Source: Allorhizobium borbori
GTDB taxonomy: Bacteria; Pseudomonadota; Alphaproteobacteria; Rhizobiales; Rhizobiaceae
Length of the DNA stretch: 64,000 bases
Assembly (NCBI RefSeq): GCF_014196535.1
Contig: NZ_JACIDU010000001.1
Coordinates: forward strand, 124,001 to 188,000
Reading direction: 5' to 3'
This document shows, piece by piece, positions 39,462 through 49,172 of this stretch. Within the stretch, counting starts at the first letter, position 1. Each line of letters starts with the position of its first letter. The notes beneath the pieces are model-generated. The model had not been told where the DNA came from and did no database searches. It saw only the letters and a program-made list of their open reading frames with translations. The position numbers and the translations under genes are program-made.

Positions 39462-39926
39462 ATGGCTTTGGCAGATTTGCTGCAACCAGATGCGATCATT
39501 CCCGCCCTCAAGGTCAATTCCAAGAAGCAATTGCTCCAGGAACTCGCCGCCAAGGCCTCGAAGCTCATCGGCGTGCCCGAACGCGAGATTTTCGATGTCA
39601 TCCTGCAACGGGAACGGCTCGGCTCCACTGGTGTGGGCAATGGCATCGCCATTCCGCACGGCAAGCTGAACAGCATCCCCACCATTCGCGGGCTTTTCGC
39701 GCGGCTTGAAACGCCGGTCGATTTCGAAGCGATCGATGACGAACCCGTCGATCTCGTTTTCCTGCTTCTGGCGCCCGAAGGCGCCGGCGCAGACCATCTG
39801 AAGGCCCTGTCGCGGATTGCCCGCGTGCTGCGCGACCAGGATCTCGTCGCCAAGCTGCGCGCCACGGATTCCGCCAGTGCCATCTACACCTTCCTGAACG
39901 AGGATCACGCGTCCAACGCGGCCTGA
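39462..39926 (+). CDS. ptsN: Nitrogen phosphotransferase enzyme IIA
   Basis: EIIA-Ntr, a phosphorylatable regulator of potassium uptake, nitrogen and carbon metabolism. 154 residues. The phosphorylated histidine is His66 in AIPHGKL, with ERLGSTGVGNGIA just before it, the family signature. No membrane or transport domains. Last gene of the rpoN block, ended by a strong bidirectional terminator. Confidence 0.96.
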   Translation: MALADLLQPDAIIPALKVNSKKQLLQELAAKASKLIGVPEREIFDVILQRERLGSTGVGNGIAIPHGKLNSIPTIRGLFARLETPVDFEAIDDEPVDLVFLLLAPEGAGADHLKALSRIARVLRDQDLVAKLRATDSASAIYTFLNEDHASNAA

Positions 39927-39957
39927 TCCTTCCTGCGCTGCAAGCGTGCCGATAAAA

Positions 39958-39990
39958 TGAAAAAGCCGCGGCAAAACCGCGGCTTTTTCA
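39958..39990. terminator. Strong bidirectional terminator between ptsN and grpE
   Basis: Perfect 14 bp stem TGAAAAAGCCGCGG (39958-39971) / CCGCGGCTTTTTCA (39977-39990) with a 5-base CAAAA loop. It gives five T residues on both strands, so it can end both convergent units (ptsN ends at 39926, grpE at 40011). Confidence 0.93.
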
Positions 39991-40010
39991 TTGTCTTTAC
40001 GTGGAAGCGA

Positions 40011-40628
40011 TCAATCGCCCTTGGCCTCGCCAGCCGTATCCGCAGGCGCGGCTTCCGCTGCCTTCGGGCCGCCCTTGGCGACGCCGACCATGGCGGGGCG
40101 CAGAACGCGGTCGCCGATGGTATAGCCGGCCTGAACGACCTGCACCACCGTGTTGTTCGGCACGTTAGGGTTCGGCACCTCGTACATGGCCTGATGGAAG
40201 TTCGGATCGAACTTCTCGCCTTCGGCGTCAATCTTCTTGACGCCGTGACGCTCGAGTGTCGACAGCATGGAGCGCTCGGTCATCTCGACGCCTTCGAGCA
40301 GCGACTTGACGACGGCATCGGCCGCCTCCTTGAGTTCCGCCGGAACGGCTTCCAGCGCGCGGCGCAGGTTGTCGGAAACAGCCAGCATGTCGCGAGCGAA
40401 CGAAGAGGCCGCATAAGCCTTGGCATCCTTGACCTCGCGCTCGGTACGGCGGCGCAGATTGTCCATTTCGGCAGCCAGACGCAGGAACTTGTCGCGCAGA
40501 TCCTCGTTCTCTGCCTTCAGAAGATCGAGCGGGTTGGCTTCTTCGGCGGGCGCAGTCTCTGCGGCTACCGTCTCCGGCTTTTCCGCCGCGCTGGCGTCAG
40601 GTCCGTTGGTCTTTGCTTCGTCGGTCAT
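40011..40628 (-). CDS. grpE: Nucleotide exchange factor GrpE
   Basis: Releases ADP from DnaK. 205 residues from the ATG at 40628, which follows GGAGTACGTC. The acidic N-terminal tail is rich in Glu/Ala, followed by a long coiled coil (about 30-90, [20 protein letters not shown]) and the beta domain with [13 protein letters not shown] and [14 protein letters not shown]. It follows hrcA with 67 bases between. Confidence 0.95.
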   Translation of the reverse strand: MTDEAKTNGPDASAAEKPETVAAETAPAEEANPLDLLKAENEDLRDKFLRLAAEMDNLRRRTEREVKDAKAYAASSFARDMLAVSDNLRRALEAVPAELKEAADAVVKSLLEGVEMTERSMLSTLERHGVKKIDAEGEKFDPNFHQAMYEVPNPNVPNNTVVQVVQAGYTIGDRVLRPAMVGVAKGGPKAAEAAPADTAGEAKGD

Positions 40629-40695
40629 GACGTACTCCGATTTCAATTGCTTCTCTAAGGAATTGCCGCACATATCGAGGTTCGAGCGGCAAAAA

Positions 40696-41781
40696 TCAAG
40701 GCTTGCGGGAGAGCCTTGCGATCACCTGGGCCGTGTAATCGACCATGGGAACGATCCGGGAATAGTTGAGCCGCGTCGGGCCGATGACGCCGACCACGCC
40801 GACCACGCGCTCTTCACTGTCCCGGTAGGGCGCAAGGATAAGCGAAGAGCCCGACAGCGAGAATAGCTTGTTTTCGGAACCGATGAAAATGCGCACGCCG
40901 GGACCACTTTCGGCAAGGTCGAGCAATTCGATCAGCCCGTCCTTCTGCTCCAGGTCCTCGAACAGCATGCGCACGCGATCGATGTCTTCGGCACCGGCCA
41001 GCCCCTCCAGCAGGTTGGCATGGCCGCGAATGATGAGGCGGGCGGGCTTTCCGGTTTCGCTCTCGCCGGAACGGACGGCAAGCCCGCGCTCCACCAGATC
41101 ACCGGCCAGTTGATCCAGTTCGCTGGCGATCTCGATCTTGAGCTGGGCAAGCTGGCTGCGCAGTTCGACCAGCGTCTGGCCACCGAGATGGGCATTGAGG
41201 AAATTGGCGGCTTCGGTGAGCTGCGACGAAGAGACCCCTGCGGGCAGTTCCACGATGCGGTTTTCGACCTGATTGTGCTCGCCAACCAGAATGGCCAGTG
41301 CCCGCGTCGGCTCCAGCCGGATGAACTCGACATGTTTCAACACCGGATCGTTCTTGCCGGTAATGACGAGGCCCGCCCCCCGCGAGACGCCGGACAAGAG
41401 CTTGCTTGCCTCGTTCATCACGCTTTCCATCGTCGTGTCTGTTCCCGCCGGACGGATCTGCCTGTCGATTTCGGCGCGTTCCTGATGCGAGAGGTCGCCG
41501 ACCTGCATGAAGGCATCGACGAAGAAGCGCAGCCCCTGCTGGGTGGGCAGGCGACCGGCGCTGATATGTGGAGAATAGATGAGACCGAGTGCTTCAAGAT
41601 CGCTCATGACGTTGCGCACCGAAGCGGGAGACAGCGGCGAGGCGAGAAGCCGCGACAGATTGCGCGAGCCGAGCGGCTCACCGGTATCGAGATAGGTTTC
41701 GACGATACGGCGGAAAACGTCGCGCGAGCGCTCGTCCAGCGCGGCGGCAATGTCTTTTCCGGTCTGCTTCGTCAGTCCCAT
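40696..41781 (-). CDS. hrcA: Heat-inducible transcription repressor HrcA
   Basis: Represses groE-type operons through the CIRCE element. 361 residues. The winged-helix N-terminus contains [18 protein letters not shown] near residue 52. The inserted dimerisation domain and GAF-like region follow, and [20 protein letters not shown] is the C-terminal family signature. No CIRCE copy is visible next to hrcA or grpE, so its targets are elsewhere. Divergent from rph. Confidence 0.95.
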   Translation of the reverse strand: MGLTKQTGKDIAAALDERSRDVFRRIVETYLDTGEPLGSRNLSRLLASPLSPASVRNVMSDLEALGLIYSPHISAGRLPTQQGLRFFVDAFMQVGDLSHQERAEIDRQIRPAGTDTTMESVMNEASKLLSGVSRGAGLVITGKNDPVLKHVEFIRLEPTRALAILVGEHNQVENRIVELPAGVSSSQLTEAANFLNAHLGGQTLVELRSQLAQLKIEIASELDQLAGDLVERGLAVRSGESETGKPARLIIRGHANLLEGLAGAEDIDRVRMLFEDLEQKDGLIELLDLAESGPGVRIFIGSENKLFSLSGSSLILAPYRDSEERVVGVVGVIGPTRLNYSRIVPMVDYTAQVIARLSRKP

Positions 41782-41972
41782 CTGTCCCTTTATTACGCAA
41801 TCTCGATCCGTGGTTTGAATATAGTCATGACAGCGCCGTTACAAAAGGGAAAATGCGGCGTTGCTGCATTCATTCGCACCCGCTTTTCCTTTGCAAAACG
41901 GCAAGCAGCCCCTTAAAGCGTGGTTGATCGCATGTCATAGCAGGCGAAAACCCACGAATTCAGGAGCAAGCA

Positions 41973-42689
41973 ATGCGGCCTTCAGGCAGAAAAACCGACC
42001 AGATGCGCAAGGTCTCCTTCGAGCGGAACTTCTCCAAGCACGCCGAGGGCTCGTGCCTTGTGAAGTTCGGCGACACGCATGTGCTGTGCACCGCAAGCCT
42101 TGAGGAAAAGCCGCCGGCGTGGCTGCGCAACAGCGGCAAGGGCTGGGTGACCGCCGAATATGGCATGCTGCCGCGCGCCACGGGCGACCGTATGCGCCGC
42201 GAGGCCGCCACAGGCAAGCAGGGCGGCCGCACGCAGGAAATCCAGCGTCTCATCGGCCGCTCGCTGCGCGCCGTGGTCGATCTTCAGGCGCTCGGCGAGC
42301 GACAGATCACCATCGACTGCGACGTGATCCAGGCCGATGGGGGCACCCGCACCGCATCCATTACCGGCGGCTTCATTGCCTTGCATGATTGCCTGAAATG
42401 GATGGAGGCCCGCAGCATGGTGAAGGTCGACAAGGTTCTGAAAGACCATGTGGCCGCCATTTCCTGCGGCATCTTCGCCAACCAGCCGGTGATCGATCTC
42501 GATTACCTCGAGGATTCCTCGGCCGAAACCGACGCCAATTTCGTGATGACCGGCAACGGCGGCATCGTTGAAATCCAGGGCACGGCCGAAGGCACCCCCT
42601 TCAGCCAGGAGGAGCTTCTGAAGCTGCTCAGCCTTGCAACCAACGGCATTGCCGAACTGGTCGAACTGCAGAAGCAGGCGATCGCCTGA
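41973..42689 (+). CDS. rph: Ribonuclease PH
   Basis: Phosphorolytic 3'-5' exonuclease trimming tRNA precursors. 238 residues with the family signature [17 protein letters not shown] at the start, the Arg-rich [10 protein letters not shown] region near residue 70 and [15 protein letters not shown] near residue 90. ATG follows CAGGAG. First of a tight plus-strand unit rph, VOC protein, rdgB, hemW. Confidence 0.96.
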   Translation: MRPSGRKTDQMRKVSFERNFSKHAEGSCLVKFGDTHVLCTASLEEKPPAWLRNSGKGWVTAEYGMLPRATGDRMRREAATGKQGGRTQEIQRLIGRSLRAVVDLQALGERQITIDCDVIQADGGTRTASITGGFIALHDCLKWMEARSMVKVDKVLKDHVAAISCGIFANQPVIDLDYLEDSSAETDANFVMTGNGGIVEIQGTAEGTPFSQEELLKLLSLATNGIAELVELQKQAIA

Positions 42690-42701
42690 CAGGAAACGCA
42701 A

Positions 42702-43124
42702 GTGGCCGAACTGATCGAAGGCATTCTGGAAACGGCGCTCTACGCCGATGATCTCGACGCGGCAGAGGCCTTTTACGGTGGCGTTCTCGGCTTCGAAAAG
42801 ATCCGGCGTGGCGGCAATCGCCACGTCTTCTACCGTTGTGGTCCCGGCATCCTGCTGATCTTCAACGGCGCGGAAACGCTGAAACCCGTGACGGATGGCA
42901 GCCTTGCCGTACCGCCCCACGGCACGACCGGCCCAGGCCATGCCTGTTTCCGGGTCCGCGCCGCCCACCTCGATCGAATGGTGGCGAAGCTCGTTTCGGC
43001 CGGCATCGCCATCGAACAGGATATGACCTGGCCCCAGGGCGGGCGCTCGATCTATTTCCGCGACCCCGCGGGTAACAGTCTCGAATGCGCCACCCCGCTG
43101 ATCTGGAACATGGAAGAAAACTGA
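42702..43124 (+). CDS. VOC (glyoxalase/bleomycin-resistance) superfamily protein
   Basis: 140 residues with a GTG start 12 bases after the rph stop. One VOC domain: two beta-alpha-beta-beta-beta modules, starting [22 protein letters not shown] and ending [15 protein letters not shown] (both cut to key residues). The metal-ligand positions H (GPGHACF) and E (LECATP) are kept. Substrate unknown; the family includes glyoxalase I, dioxygenases and antibiotic-binding proteins. It ends one base before the rdgB start. Confidence 0.87.
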   Translation: MAELIEGILETALYADDLDAAEAFYGGVLGFEKIRRGGNRHVFYRCGPGILLIFNGAETLKPVTDGSLAVPPHGTTGPGHACFRVRAAHLDRMVAKLVSAGIAIEQDMTWPQGGRSIYFRDPAGNSLECATPLIWNMEEN

Positions 43125-43125
43125 G

Positions 43126-43770
43126 ATGCGCAAGCTCGATACCCGCACCATTGTCGTCGCCAGCCACAATGCCGGCAAGATCCGCGAAATCGCCGAACTG
43201 ATCGGCCCCTTCGGCTTTTCGGCCAAGTCCGCCGCTGAACTGAAATTCGCCGAACCCGACGAAACCGGCACCACCTTCGAGGAGAATGCCGCCATCAAGG
43301 CGCTCGCCTCGGCCAAGGCGTCCGGCCTGCCGGCGCTTTCGGACGATTCCGGGCTTGTGATCGATGCGCTGGGCGGCGCTCCGGGCGTCTATACCGCCAA
43401 CTGGGCCGAGCGCGAGGACGGGAGCCGCGACTTTCCCTGGGCAATGGAAAAGGTGGAGAAGGCGCTGGCAGAAAAAGGCGCCGCATCATCCGCGCAGCGC
43501 ACCGCCCGTTTCGTCAGCGTGCTTTGCCTGGCCTGGCCGGATGGACACACGGAAATCTTCCGGGGCGAGGTGGAAGGCACGGTTGTCTGGCCACCGCGGG
43601 GCGACAAGGGCTTCGGCTACGATCCGATCTTCCAGCCCGAAGGCTATGACAAGACCTTCGGCGAACTGACCTCTGACGAAAAGCACGGCTGGAAGCCGGG
43701 CGATGCACAGGCGCTGTCGCACCGCGCCCGCGCTTTCAAGCTCTTCGTCGAAACCTGTCTGGCAGCCTGA
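43126..43770 (+). CDS. rdgB: dITP/XTP pyrophosphatase (Ham1/RdgB family)
   Basis: Removes non-canonical purine nucleotides from the pool, preventing their incorporation into DNA. 214 residues. [10 protein letters not shown] near residue 13 is the N-terminal substrate motif, [15 protein letters not shown] near residue 70 supplies the metal-binding acids, and [11 protein letters not shown] near residue 164 is the C-terminal signature. Start ATG overlaps a GAG just after the VOC stop. Confidence 0.96.
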   Translation: MRKLDTRTIVVASHNAGKIREIAELIGPFGFSAKSAAELKFAEPDETGTTFEENAAIKALASAKASGLPALSDDSGLVIDALGGAPGVYTANWAEREDGSRDFPWAMEKVEKALAEKGAASSAQRTARFVSVLCLAWPDGHTEIFRGEVEGTVVWPPRGDKGFGYDPIFQPEGYDKTFGELTSDEKHGWKPGDAQALSHRARAFKLFVETCLAA

Positions 43771-43774
43771 ACCG

Positions 43775-44959
43775 ATGAGCGCCGAAGCCTCGACCTTCCT
43801 TCTGCCCGATACGGGCGAGCCGGGTTTCGGCGTCTACATCCATTGGCCGTTCTGCGCCGCCAAATGCCCCTATTGCGACTTCAACAGCCATGTGCGCCAT
43901 CAGGCCATCGACCAGCCGCGTTTCGTCTCCGCATTCCTGAAGGAGATGGAGACGATGCGGACGATCTCCGGCCCCAGAGCCGTGACCAGCGTCTTCATCG
44001 GCGGCGGCACCCCTTCACTGATGGACCCCGCAACGGTGGATGCCATCCTTTCCGGCATTGCGCGCTTCTGGCATGTGCCTGCCGGAATCGAGATCACCAT
44101 GGAGGCAAACCCTTCCAGCGTGGAGGCCACACGCTTCCGGGGTTATCGCGCCGCCGGCGTCAACCGCGTGTCGCTCGGCGTGCAGGCGCTGAACGACCGG
44201 GACCTGAAATTTCTCGGACGGCTGCATAATGTCGAGGATGCGCTGAAGGCCATTCATCTCGCCCGCGAGATCTTCCCACGCATGTCCTTCGACCTGATCT
44301 ATGCCCGCCCCGGCCAGACTGTCGAGGACTGGGAAGCCGAGTTGAAACAGGCGATTTCCTACGCCGTCGATCACCTCTCGCTCTATCAGCTCACCATCGA
44401 GGAGGGCACGCCCTTCTATGGTCTGCACAAGGCCGGCAAGCTGGTGGTGCCGGATGGTGACCAGTCTGCTCTGCTTTACGAGGCGACGCAGGACATTACC
44501 GCCGCCCACGGAATGCCGGCCTATGAGGTTTCCAACCACGCCAGGCCCGGTGCGGAAAGCCGCCACAACCTGACCTACTGGCGTTATGGCGATTATGCCG
44601 GTATTGGCCCCGGCGCCCACGGACGCCTCAGCATCGGTGCCGACAAGCTGGCAACGGCGACGGAACGCAATCCGGAAGGCTGGCTGAAGCTGGTGGAAGA
44701 TCATGGCCACGGCATGGTCGATCGCGAGCTTCTTGGTCGCGACGAACAGGCCGACGAGTTGCTCCTGATGGGGCTTCGTCTGCGGGAAGGGGTCGATCTC
44801 GCCCGCTGGCATACGCTTTCGGGGCGCGATCTGGACCCCAAGCGGGAAGAGACGCTGCTGGAGCATGGCTTTATCGAGCGGCTCGGCAATTCGCGCCTGC
44901 GCTGCACCCCCTCCGGCATGCTCATCCTCGATGCCGTGGTGGCCGATCTCGCCTGCTGA
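43775..44959 (+). CDS. hemW: Heme chaperone HemW (radical-SAM, coproporphyrinogen oxidase-like)
   Basis: 394 residues from the ATG at 43775, 4 bases after rdgB. The radical-SAM motif is C-x3-C-x2-C in FCAAKCPYCDFNSH. The HNLTYW motif near residue 266, which distinguishes heme-binding HemW from true HemN, is present. These proteins were long annotated as oxygen-independent coproporphyrinogen oxidase but act as heme chaperones. Its stop codon abuts the stop of the convergent transporter gene with zero bases between. Confidence 0.92.
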   Translation: MSAEASTFLLPDTGEPGFGVYIHWPFCAAKCPYCDFNSHVRHQAIDQPRFVSAFLKEMETMRTISGPRAVTSVFIGGGTPSLMDPATVDAILSGIARFWHVPAGIEITMEANPSSVEATRFRGYRAAGVNRVSLGVQALNDRDLKFLGRLHNVEDALKAIHLAREIFPRMSFDLIYARPGQTVEDWEAELKQAISYAVDHLSLYQLTIEEGTPFYGLHKAGKLVVPDGDQSALLYEATQDITAAHGMPAYEVSNHARPGAESRHNLTYWRYGDYAGIGPGAHGRLSIGADKLATATERNPEGWLKLVEDHGHGMVDRELLGRDEQADELLLMGLRLREGVDLARWHTLSGRDLDPKREETLLEHGFIERLGNSRLRCTPSGMLILDAVVADLAC

Positions 44960-45883
44960 TTACGCCGGTCTTTTCCGGAAAAGCGCGCGCCAGAGCCGCC
45001 CGTCAATGGCAAGCAGGCCCAATCCGATCAAGACCATGCCGATGAAATGACGGGCCGCCAGTTGCTCGCCCAGCACCAGCGCCGCAAGAAGGATGGCGCT
45101 CGGTGGAATGAGGATCGTCACCAGCATCAGGTTCGTGGCGCCGGCCGTCGCAAGGATACGGAAGAACAGGATATAGGCGAGCGCCGACGACAGGATGGCG
45201 AGCCCGAAAAGGGCAGCCCAGGCCTCCAGCCCCGGCACAGGCAGGCTGAAGGGACGATCCACGATCAACGCCACCGGCAGAAGCAGGACCGACGAGGCCG
45301 TGACCTGCCCGACGGCCGGCACCAGCGGCGGCAGACCCATAGCCCTGAACCGGCGACCATAGACCCCGGCAAAGGCGTAGCTTACCGCCGCGCCGAGCAC
45401 CGCGAGTTCGCCGAGCAGGTCGCTGCCGACATGGCCGAGAACCGAAGGGCCGACCATGGTGACGACGCCCGCAAAGCCGACCAGCAGGCCCGCCACCCGG
45501 TTCACCGTCAGTTTTTCATCAGCGGTCAGGGCATGGGCGACGATGACACCGAAGAGCGGCGTCGTGGCATTGAGAATGGCGGCAAGGCCGCTGGCAATAT
45601 GCGTCTGACCCCAGACGATGAGGATGAAGGGGATGACATTGTTCAGGATACCCATGCCGAAAAAGGCGCCCCACGCCTCTCGGCTTTTCGGCATCTTGAC
45701 CCCCATGACGCGAACGATGAGCCAGAGCGCCAGCGCCGCCAGCACGACACGGCCCGTGACAATGGTCAGCGGCGGCCAGACCTTGACCAGAATGCCGTTG
45801 AACAGGAACGAACCGCCCCAGAGCAGGGACAAGGCCCCGAGCATCGCCCATTCCGCCAGTCCCATTTCCTTCGTTGCCATCAT
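44960..45883 (-). CDS. EamA/DMT-family transporter
   Basis: 307 residues, ten predicted membrane helices in two EamA repeats (about 12-140 and 155-290). LLWGGSFLFNGILVK and the second-repeat start FAGVYGRRFRAMGLPP are typical. Probably exports a metabolite or amino acid; substrate unknown. ATG at 45883 with AGGGAGACG upstream; a second ATG follows directly. Divergent from a LysR gene, which probably regulates it. Confidence 0.9.
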   Translation of the reverse strand: MMATKEMGLAEWAMLGALSLLWGGSFLFNGILVKVWPPLTIVTGRVVLAALALWLIVRVMGVKMPKSREAWGAFFGMGILNNVIPFILIVWGQTHIASGLAAILNATTPLFGVIVAHALTADEKLTVNRVAGLLVGFAGVVTMVGPSVLGHVGSDLLGELAVLGAAVSYAFAGVYGRRFRAMGLPPLVPAVGQVTASSVLLLPVALIVDRPFSLPVPGLEAWAALFGLAILSSALAYILFFRILATAGATNLMLVTILIPPSAILLAALVLGEQLAARHFIGMVLIGLGLLAIDGRLWRALFRKRPA

Positions 45884-46064
45884 CGTCTCCCTTTAACCAA
45901 CATCACTCTGATCGCAGGACAGGGTGCCCGCCACCCGTTTTCTGCATAATAACGATGAAGCTCAGCTCGTCGTCTCTTTTCGATCCGGAAGAACACCAAG
46001 ATCTGGCATCCGTCGATACGGATTGATATAATTACCAATAACCTTGGATACACCGTTCAAACAA

Positions 46065-46079
46065 ACGAGGAATCCTCGT
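46065..46079. promoter_or_regulatory. 15 bp palindrome upstream of the LysR gene
   Basis: ACGAGGA (46065-46071), one centre base, TCCTCGT (46073-46079): perfect 7 bp arms, 24 bases before the LysR start in the 220-base divergent gap. Candidate operator for autoregulation; it is not a textbook T-N11-A box. Confidence 0.4.
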
Positions 46080-46103
46080 ACAATGATCGAGTTTTTCTAA
46101 ATC

Positions 46104-46994
46104 ATGAACCAATCGCTGCCTTCGCTTTCCGCCCTACGCGCCTTCGAGGCAACCGCCCGCCATCTGAGCATGACTCGAGCGGCGGAGGAACTGCATGTCA
46201 CGGCCGGAGCTGTCAGCCTGCAGGTTCGCGATCTGGAAGCAGCCATCGGATCACTGTTGTTCGAGCGAAAACCTCGCCAGTTGGCTTTGACCGCAGCGGG
46301 TGCCGATTATGCGGCTTCGCTCGGCTCGGCCTTTCGGTTGATCCGCGAGGCGACCGAAATCGCCCGCTCGCTGGCCCGGCCCGATATCGTGACACTGAGT
46401 TGCACCACAGGCTTTGCCATCCAGTGGCTGATGCCCCGGCTGGAAGCGTTCCAGTCCGACCACCCCACCATCGATCTCAGGATCGGCACGACAGCACGGC
46501 TCGTGGATTTCCAAAAGGACGGCGTTGCGCTGGCCGTTCGTCATGGGCTCGGCGCCTATCCGGGCCTTGCCTCGGAAAAGCTTATCGATGATGAACTGAT
46601 CGTCGTGGCACACCCTGCCCTGGCCTGTCGACTGGGGCCGGCGCCATCGGCGCACGCGCTGGCCGGCGAAACCCTGATCCATGATGCCGGCCGCAACGAC
46701 TGGCGTTTCTGGCTTGAAGCCGCCGGCGCTCTGGAAGTCGACTGGCGCAAGGGGCCGGTCATCGCCCCGGACAGCAATGGTGCGCTGGAAGCGGCGCGGG
46801 CCGGTCTCGGCTTTGCCCTGATGCGCGAGAGTTTTGTTGCCAACGATCTGGTGGACGGCCGGCTCGCAGCACCCTACGGCAGGCCGATCCGAAGCCGCTT
46901 CGCCTATTACATGGTCTACCCGCCGACCGCGCTCGATCGTCCTTCCGTCCGGCAGGTGCGCGACTGGCTGCTGGCGGAAGCGGGCAAGGCCTAA
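46104..46994 (+). CDS. LysR-family transcriptional regulator (GcvA-like)
   Basis: 296 residues. The winged-helix N-terminus (LPSLSALRAFEATARHLSMT, then AAEELHVTAGAVSLQVRDLE, cut to key residues) is followed by a periplasmic-binding-like effector domain from about residue 92. The style is that of GcvA-type regulators. Divergently placed 220 bases from the EamA transporter, its most likely target. Its stop overlaps the stop of the convergent methyltransferase gene by 3 bases (CTAA). Confidence 0.92.
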   Translation: MNQSLPSLSALRAFEATARHLSMTRAAEELHVTAGAVSLQVRDLEAAIGSLLFERKPRQLALTAAGADYAASLGSAFRLIREATEIARSLARPDIVTLSCTTGFAIQWLMPRLEAFQSDHPTIDLRIGTTARLVDFQKDGVALAVRHGLGAYPGLASEKLIDDELIVVAHPALACRLGPAPSAHALAGETLIHDAGRNDWRFWLEAAGALEVDWRKGPVIAPDSNGALEAARAGLGFALMRESFVANDLVDGRLAAPYGRPIRSRFAYYMVYPPTALDRPSVRQVRDWLLAEAGKA

Positions 46995-47575
46995 ATTCCG
47001 GCAAAGACATGGAGCCAGCGGGTTTGCTTGCGATCATAGCCGCTGCCATCCACCTCTTCCATCGTCACGACAGGCCAACCCGCCATGGCGTAGGTCTGCC
47101 GCAACCAGTCCGGATCGGGATAATTATAGTAGCGGCCAAGGCCATCCATCCCCTCCCCATCGCCGGCCTTGAAGCTGGCATAGAAGGTACCGGCAGGGCG
47201 CAACGCCCGGCGGATGCGGGTGAGAATGTCGGCGAGATCGCCCCGCGGCGCATGCAGCAGGCAGGCACTGGCAAAAACACCGTCGAAGGCCGCCTCGAAG
47301 GCAATGTCACGGAACTCCAGAACCCGGACCGGAACCCCGAGCCGCTTCTGCGCCTCGGCTGCCATTTCCGGAACACCATCGGTCGGCGTCACCTGAAACC
47401 CGTGCGCCATCATCGCCTGCGTGTCGTAGCCACCACCGCAACCGAGTTCGAGGATCTCCGCGCCCGGTCGAAGTGCCGCCAGAAACCGGTCGCGCCAGAG
47501 ATTGTCACGATGGCTGCCCGCCGCGACGTAATCGGCGGCATTGACAGCATAGAAAGTGGCGGTCTTGTCGGACAT
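46991..47575 (-). CDS. Class I SAM-dependent methyltransferase
   Basis: 194 residues. The SAM-binding loop ILELGCGGGYDTQAM lies at about residues 41-55, the acidic loop TPTDGVPEMA near 63, and LLHAPRGDLADIL fits motif IV/V positions. No target-recognition domain is visible, so the substrate is unknown. It lies upstream of nothing obvious: dnaA is downstream on the same strand, separated by the dnaA terminator on the other side. Confidence 0.85.
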   Translation of the reverse strand: MSDKTATFYAVNAADYVAAGSHRDNLWRDRFLAALRPGAEILELGCGGGYDTQAMMAHGFQVTPTDGVPEMAAEAQKRLGVPVRVLEFRDIAFEAAFDGVFASACLLHAPRGDLADILTRIRRALRPAGTFYASFKAGDGEGMDGLGRYYNYPDPDWLRQTYAMAGWPVVTMEEVDGSGYDRKQTRWLHVFAGI

Positions 47576-47594
47576 TCCTGCCCCTTCAACGAAA

Positions 47595-47614
47595 AGGCCG
47601 CCCGAAGGCGGCCT
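47595..47614 (-). terminator. Terminator of dnaA
   Basis: On the minus strand, an 8 bp stem AGGCCGCC / GGCGGCCT (47614-47607 and 47602-47595) closed by a TTCG tetraloop (47606-47603, UUCG in RNA) and followed by TTTT. It lies 5 bases after the dnaA stop. Confidence 0.88.
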
Positions 47615-47618
47615 CTTG

Positions 47619-49172
47619 TCAGGCGTTGTTCTCGTTGATCAGCCGCTTGAGCAGCTCGATCTCGTGGCTGAGCTTGGCATCCGCCGAAATCAGTTCCTCG
47701 ATCTTGCGCACGGCGTGCAGCACGGTCGTATGGTCACGCCCGCCGAAGCGACGGCCGATTTCCGGGAAGGAACGCGGCGTCAGCGTCTTCGACAGATACA
47801 TGGCGATCTGACGCGGCTTGACGATGACACGGGTGCGGCGGTTGGACACCAGCTCCTGACGCGACACGTTATAGTGCCGGGCAACGATGCGCTGAATATC
47901 CTCGATGCGAACGCGACGGGCCTCCCCGGTGCCGACCAGATGGGCGAGCAGCTCATCCACACGGTCGATGGAAATATCCGGTTCGAAGGAACGGCGGAAG
48001 ATAAGCTGGTTGAAGGCCCCTTCCAGTTCGCGACCGCTGGCGGTGATGTTGCGCGCCACATGGGTCAGGATTTCCTCAGGGATCTCCAGCGTGTGGTCAT
48101 CGGCCTTGGCAGCATCCAGCCGGGTGCGCAGCATCGACAGGCGCATATCGTAGTCGGGCGCTTCCATTTCGATGGCAACACCACCCTGAAGGCGCGAACG
48201 GACGCGCGGATCGAGCGATTCCAGTTCCCACGGGGCCCGGTCGGCGGCGACCACGACCTGCTTGGCGCTGTCGAGCAGCATGTTCAGCAGGTGGCAGAAC
48301 TCGTGCTGAATCATTTTGCCCTGCAGGAACTGCATGTCATCGATGATCAGGAGATCGATATTGCGCAGCGAGTCTTTCAGCGTCAGGGCATCATTGTCAC
48401 GGATCGCGGTGGCGAAACGCCACATGAAATATTCCGCCGTCAGGTAGACAACACGCGGCTGGCGCGGCGAACGCACTGCGGCATTGGCGATGGCCTGCAG
48501 CAGATGCGTCTTGCCGAGGCCGACATTCGAGTGGATGAACAGTGGATTGAAACGTACGGCGCTGGCACCGGCCTCAGCAATGGTGCGGGCGGCGGCAAGC
48601 GCCACGCGGTTCGATGAACCCTCGACAAAATTGTCGAAGGTGAAGCGGCTGTCGAGCGGCGAACCGAAAAGGGGACCAGAGGCAGCGCGCGGAGCCGTCG
48701 AAGGCGCTTCCGGCTGCGGCACCGAGATCTGGCCAATCTGCTGGGCGCCGCGCATGCGGCCCTGATTGACGGCGATTTCACTGACGGGACGTTCCTCACC
48801 GGACGGCATCCGCGTGCTGCGGGTTGCCGTGCGAACGAGGATCTCGACCTTCAGGATCGCCGGATCTTCCGCCTGGAACAGGCCGGTGATCTGCTCGAGA
48901 TAACGGTTGTTGATCCAGGATTTGAGGAATGTGGTCGGCACGGTCAAGCGTGCGACGCTCTTGGAAATGGAGTGCAGCTTCAGTCTGCCAAACCAGCTTG
49001 CATAGACGTCAGGCCCGACCTGCGCTTTCAGCCGGATGCTCACGCGCTCAAACAACGCGTCCTGCTTCATCGGAGCAGCATCTCCCGCTGTGGTTCCGGA
49101 GGATAGTTCTTCCCGCTCGCATCCCTCGGTCTCACCGAGGGAAGCGTTCTTCGTCACCAGGTTCATATGCAT
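47619..49172 (-). CDS. dnaA: Chromosomal replication initiator protein DnaA
   Basis: Opens the replication origin and regulates transcription. 517 residues. N-terminal domain I (about 40-110), a variable linker, an AAA+ domain with Walker [10 protein letters not shown] near residue 218 and Walker [14 protein letters not shown] near residue 279, and a C-terminal DNA-binding domain with the signature [15 protein letters not shown] near residue 482. The first Walker A glycine is replaced by serine, which I believe is normal in rhizobia. About 35 extra N-terminal residues precede the usual start; ATG codons at 49172 and 49166 are both possible. Confidence 0.97.
   Translation of the reverse strand: MHMNLVTKNASLGETEGCEREELSSGTTAGDAAPMKQDALFERVSIRLKAQVGPDVYASWFGRLKLHSISKSVARLTVPTTFLKSWINNRYLEQITGLFQAEDPAILKVEILVRTATRSTRMPSGEERPVSEIAVNQGRMRGAQQIGQISVPQPEAPSTAPRAASGPLFGSPLDSRFTFDNFVEGSSNRVALAAARTIAEAGASAVRFNPLFIHSNVGLGKTHLLQAIANAAVRSPRQPRVVYLTAEYFMWRFATAIRDNDALTLKDSLRNIDLLIIDDMQFLQGKMIQHEFCHLLNMLLDSAKQVVVAADRAPWELESLDPRVRSRLQGGVAIEMEAPDYDMRLSMLRTRLDAAKADDHTLEIPEEILTHVARNITASGRELEGAFNQLIFRRSFEPDISIDRVDELLAHLVGTGEARRVRIEDIQRIVARHYNVSRQELVSNRRTRVIVKPRQIAMYLSKTLTPRSFPEIGRRFGGRDHTTVLHAVRKIEELISADAKLSHEIELLKRLINENNA

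Noticed and set aside
40629-41972. CIRCE element near hrcA/grpE
   Set aside because: No TTAGCACTC-N9-GAGTGCTAA-like palindrome in either the hrcA-grpE gap or the hrcA-rph gap.
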